This document shows, piece after piece, positions 54,501 through 60,500 of a DNA stretch of 64,000 nucleotides. The position numbers and the translations under genes are program-made. Source of the DNA: Megalonaias nervosa (taxonomy: Eukaryota > Mollusca > Bivalvia > Unionida > Unionidae). A model generated the notes under the pieces. That model saw only the letters and a program-made list of their open reading frames with translations, was not told the origin of the DNA and ran no database searches. The stretch is from NCBI GenBank assembly GCA_016617855.1, contig JAECUM010093679.1:1-64000 (forward strand), given 5' to 3'. Each line of letters starts with the position of its first letter. Positions within the stretch are counted from its first letter, which is position 1.

Positions 54501-57500
54501 CTGCAAGTGTTGATGAGCCTGTGATGGTTTGTAAAATGTTGATGTGCCAACAGTCTTTTCTTGAAATACAGTAATATAATTCCAGGTTTGAATTCACTAT
54601 AAATCCCGGTGAATGTCTCTGTCCAAAAATATTTTTTTTATGACCACTCTGTATTTCCAGAAAAAAAAAATCACTGAATCATTTAAATAATTTGAAGAAA
54701 TAAATTCCAGCTCAAATGAACTTCTAGATACAACAATAATACAAACTGATTCTGCTAGATCCAGACCCAAATAGACATGTTTGCTTCCATTAATAATGAT
54801 CCCGATATTAAACTCATACAGATACAGAATATTTTAGCTATCTATTGGTTCAGGTCAATTAGAAAAAAATTATTTTTGTACAAGTTAAGTCCAACAAACA
54901 ATATTATTACAATAGCATATAATGAAATAAAAAAAAATAATTAACAAACAATGCAAAAATAAATATACATAACATAAGCCTCCAGTAAACTAGATGGCAA
55001 CCCACAACGCTGTTCATGATACTCTTGTGAACAAGAAATCCAATGCCATGATTGTGTTTGTCCCCTCTTCCACTGAAGAAGAATTTATACCTTCATCTGT
55101 TTATATTTCAAAGAAGTTTTTCCAGTACATTTGACAGAGACTGAGAATGTTACAGTTATACCTCTCCAACTCATGTGTGAGTTCTTTCAACTTTCCCATA
55201 GCCCTAAGTTTTCTAACATTCCATGTACCAATGATGATGCTCTATCTCCCATGGATCTTGGTAGTTGTGGCAACAATAACATACTTGTCATCTCCATCCT
55301 GGTGTGCATTCTTGAGTTGGGATGTGACCGATCTGTTATGGAAAGATTGCTAAATGTCTTCATGTGGTGTGTCAAGGGCAAGATACAGCCTGGCAGAACC
55401 CATCCCTCTCCAGACTGGATGACCACAGCCAAAGTCCACCAAAATAATATGGAACACCATGGTCCAGACCAAGTGGTGATTGAGCTCATCTTTGAGCCCT
55501 TCCACCATTGCCGTGGCAGCTGACTTCACAAAGGAAGATGTTCATCCAGTGATGCTGTGCTAACATTACACTATTTTAAGCATAGTTGTGAGAGTTGTGG
55601 GGGCAGAAGCATCTTATTCCATCCTATACCATCCAATGGTTGCGGCATTGTGTACATTCTGTGCCAAGAGGATTAATTAACTAACAGATCCAGTGGTTGT
55701 GGCATTATGTACTACTCTATGCTAGAGGATTACCAAACAAACAGATCCAGTGGACCTGTACCACTGCCCAGGCCAGTCCAGGTTGGATACCTCAATGTCT
55801 CATAAAAATATCTCCTTTCAGCTCAGTCTAAAACTCAAAAAAGGGCACTAATGTGTTTTTGGAAGATCAATCTGGACTCTTAGTAAATACACAGAGAACA
55901 TTCTGATCAGGTTTTATAAAGCAGTCATGCTCAGAAAAAAACCTAATGCTTGATTATCTTGGGTGTGTCAAAGATTTAATCCAATTGTTGACACATTTTA
56001 AAAGCTAATATATCCATCACTAAAGTTAAAGTTCCTATTTTCTCCATCACTAAAGTTAAATTTCCTATTTTCTTGATGTTCACATATTTAAAACTTGACC
56101 TTTAGTTTGCATCATATAGTGGCTACTGTACTGATGTACCATAAAACACAACTACATGCCTACTCTCTCATTCCTCAAGAGCTCATTTTGACCTGGTGAG
56201 ACTTAGGTCAACAGTGCCATCAGTACAATCCCTAGCCTATCTCTAACACAAGACCATGTCCTTTCATTGATCAGTACTATCTCTAGCCTATCTCTAACAC
56301 AAGACCATGTCCTTTCATTGATCCATACTATCCCTAGCCTATCTCTAACACAATACCATGTCCTTTCATTGAGCTGTACTATCCCTAGCCTATCTCTAAC
56401 ACAATACCATGTCCTTTCATTGAGCTGTACTATCACTAGCCTATCTCTAACACAAGACTATGTCCTTTCATTGAGCTGTACTATCTCTAGCCTATCTCTA
56501 ACACAAGACCATGTCCTTTCATTGATCCACACTATCCCTAGCCTATCTCTAACACAAGACCATGTCCTTTCATTGACCCACACTATCCCTAGCCTATCTC
56601 TAACACAAGACCATGTCCTTTCATTGACCCACACTATCCCTAGCCTATCTCTAACACAATACCATGTCCTTTCATTGATCCATACTATCCCTAGCCTATC
56701 TCTAACACAAGACCATGTCCTTTCATTGATCCATACTATCCCTAGCCTATCTCTAACACAAGACCATGTCCTTTCATTGAGCTGTACTATCCCTAGCCTA
56801 TTTCTAACACAAGACCATGTCCTTTCATTGATCCATACTATCCCTAGCCTATCTCTAACACAAGACCATGTCCTTTCATTAATCCATACTATCCCTAGCC
56901 TATCTCTAACACAATACCATGTCCTTTCATTAATCCATACTATCCCTAGCCTATCTCTAACACAAGACCATGTCCTTTCATTGAGCTGTACTATCCCTAG
57001 CCTATTTCTAACACAAGACCATGTCCTTTCATTGATCCACACTATCCCTAGCCTATCTCTAACACAAGACCATGTCCTTTCATTGATCCATACTATTCCT
57101 AGCCTATCTCTAACACAAGACCATGTCCTTTCATTGAGCTGTACTATCCCTAGCCTATCTCTAACACAAGACCATGTCCTTTCATTGAGCTGTACTATCC
57201 CTAGCCTGCCTCTAACAAGACCAAAGTAGCTACCTGGACATTAGGAGACTGGACACAGGGTACTCTGGGGTAAGGTGTTGTAACTCCTTAACCTATATCT
57301 AATACAAGACTCAAAGCAGTGACTCTGAAATTAGGAGACCAGGTATAATGGGCTAAAGGGATGTAACTCCCTCCACCTCTTACAGATTGTCTCCCTGTTT
57401 TATGATTGAGTAGTGTCTTTGAATAATAAACCAGCTTTTACAGTAAAACTGTGTTTCTTTGATAATGCAGGTTGATCATAATATAGACATTCCCTTCCAA

Positions 57501-60500
57501 GCTCTCCACACAGTTAAATCTCTTGAAAAATGTGCACTTCCATGCCACTAGTAACTTATAAATGTAGAACTTTTGTTGTTAAAAAATGCCAAAAGATTTG
57601 ATTTGCATCCTTTTGTGATTTGGTCTGAATTTCCAAAATAATGGATGTCATAGCATATTATGGTCAGATAAGTATTATGAAAAAAATATAATGTGCTCCA
57701 AATATTGTTATTTTTACTAGAACATATGTTGCTTATCAAGGCAAGAGTTTTATCTATAAATAAGGTCACTGTTTTATCTATAAATAAGGTCACAGTTCAG
57801 TGCTGCTTATCATGGCAAGAGTTTTACCTATAAATAAGGTCACAGTTCACTGCTACTTATCATGGCAAGAGTTTTATTTATAAACAAGGTCACAGTTCAG
57901 TGCTGCTTATCATGGCAAGAGTTTTATCTGTAAACAAGGTCACAGATCACTGTTGCTTATCACGCAATTTCTTTCGAGACACAGACATGAAGTTTGCTAA
58001 ACTTACTATTTTATATGAAAATTTTCATACACCATCAATAAAACTCAGACTTTTTTTAATTTTATATTTTTGTATAGGAAACTTCTTTCATTTTAAAACT
58101 TTTTATGAACCAAAAATGTATTTATTTCAGTGCAGTAATTATTCATACACTTGAAAATGTTAAATAATGAAATATATATATACAAAGTTACAGACAGTAA
58201 GGTACCTAGAGGGGTTGGCTGTGTAGCAGATTGTGAGTTATTTGTAGCATCCTTATGGCATAGCCTTGTGTGTGCCATCCATCATGCATTGTCCACCATG
58301 AGTATTTTATATTTTATTAATGTTGCTTATTCTCTGATTTACCTGTATTTCATTCTTAATGATGTGGCATCATTTCTAACTTACCTTTAATTTAGTTTTG
58401 TTGATGTGGTTTCATCTCTAACTTATCTGTATTGTATTATTTATGTGAAACAGAATCAAACACAATGGAAGCTGTGAATGTCAAATTTTAACTGTATAAA
58501 CTGGAATACATGATGTATTTGCACATTTGCAGTCCTGTATCTATGACATTTTGGTTAGTGATATGTAGCTCAATGGACATTTAGGTCTATGGATTTTAAA
58601 TCTATAAGAACCATTGCTCACCTTCTTTGCATTTATACTGATTGGTGATGTCCTCGCAGTCAGGATCTGGATTTCTTAGATTTGTTCTATCCCGCATGTG
58701 GTTGGGCATTTTGGTCAGAATCTTTTTGCCTACACTGAAAATCAGAAAAAAGGAATTACACAGTTTTCTGTAATTAAATACAAGTTGAAAAATTATATGA
58801 TTATTTTCTGAGAATATATTTTAAAATAGAATCAACAAAATCTGCACACAGGATCTTACATTAATACTCATTTGATATGAAAATCTTGAAATAAACCAAA
58901 CTGATTTACTAGGCAATACCTTTGATAAATTTGAGACAGAGCTGACATTTTAAAAGGTAGACAAGGAAATAACACTGAGTATGAACTTGGCCATGATGAA
59001 ATCACCATAACTATAGTGAGCATGAACACTGTGTATGAACTTGGCCATGAAAAATGATCCTAACTATAGTGAGCATGAACATTGAGTATGAACTTGGCCA
59101 TGAGAAAATTGCCCTAACTATAGTGAATATGAACACTGAGTATGAACTTGGCCATGAGGAAATCACCCTAATGATAGTGAGCATGAACACTGAGTATGAA
59201 ATTGGCCATGAGGAAATTGCCCTAACTATAGTGAATATGAACACTAAGTATGAACTTGGCCATAAGTAAATCACCCTAATGATAGTGAGCATGAACACTG
59301 AGTATGAACTTGGCCATGAGAAAATTGCCCTAACTATAGTGAATATGAACACTGAGTATGAACTTGGCCATGAGGAAATCACCCTAATGATAGTGAGCAT
59401 GAACACTGAGTATGAAATTGGCCATGAGGAAATTGCCCTAACTATAGTGAATATGAACACTAAGTATGAACTTGGCCATAAGTAAATCACCCTAATGATA
59501 GTGAGCATGAACACTGAGTATGAACTTGGCCATGAGGAAATCACCCTAACGATAGTGAGCATGAACACTGAGTATGAACTTGGCCATGAAGAAATCATCC
59601 AAACTATAGTGAGCATGAACACCGAGTATGAACTTGGCCATGAAGAATGACCTTAACGACAGTACGCATGAACACTGATCTGTGACCTTGTTTAAAGATA
59701 AAACAGTGACTTTGTTTAAAGATAAAACTCTTGTCTTGATAAGCAACACGTAGTATGCATGTAATTGTATTTTATGGCACATCAGCACAGTAGTCACTAT
59801 AGGATGCAAACTAAAGATCAAGTTTTAAATATGTGAACATCAAGAAAATAGGAACTTTAGCAAGATAAATCCTTCCAAATAAATGAAGTAAACGATAAAA
59901 TATAAAAGTAGAGATGTTAACACTGCATGAAAGGTATATAAAATAAAAAGATACAGGTAACACATGTAAAATATTTAAAACATATGTTTGGGAATTTTGC
60001 ATTAGTAATGTAAGTTTTAGGGAAGAGTTTTGCTCAAATGCTATGCTGGTGCCATCTATCATAACCTCATGAGCAAAGATGTGCAAAAAGTTTATCTGGT
60101 CTTGGATTAATTGCTTGTAAGCTGAATGAATAAGCCAAGTGTTTCAGGTTGAAAGAGTCATAATGAAAGCATATCTTTGAACAGTAAGAAGAAGTGTGTT
60201 TTGTGGGTGGTTTATTTTCATTTTTAACATAGCTTTATCAGTTTGAGCCACATTGCTATGATGTCAGCTGTGTGGCAGTTATAGTGATGTCTAGCACTGG
60301 AGCATGATGCTGCAGACATGTAGCATCATGTCCCACCCAGTCACATTACCTTGACACCAGGTAGACCTGTCCTAACACTAACCTCTTAACACTGAGTGTC
60401 ATGTGAGGCAGAATACCATTTTTATAAGTCTTTGATAGGACTCAGCTGGGGTTTGAACAGAATCAAAATGCATCCAAAGCAGATGCTATAACCTCTTAGG

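Noticed and set aside
55131..55523. Plus-strand 130-codon frame as a gene
   Set aside because: It lies over the antisense of the RTE-like LINE 5' region ([13 protein letters not shown] on the minus strand), so it is most likely a shadow.
56267..57229. Open frame of 320 codons, the longest in the window
   Set aside because: It is a 17-residue repeat ([17 protein letters not shown]) over the 51-bp array. The opposite strand is equally open, and no domain or start context supports it.
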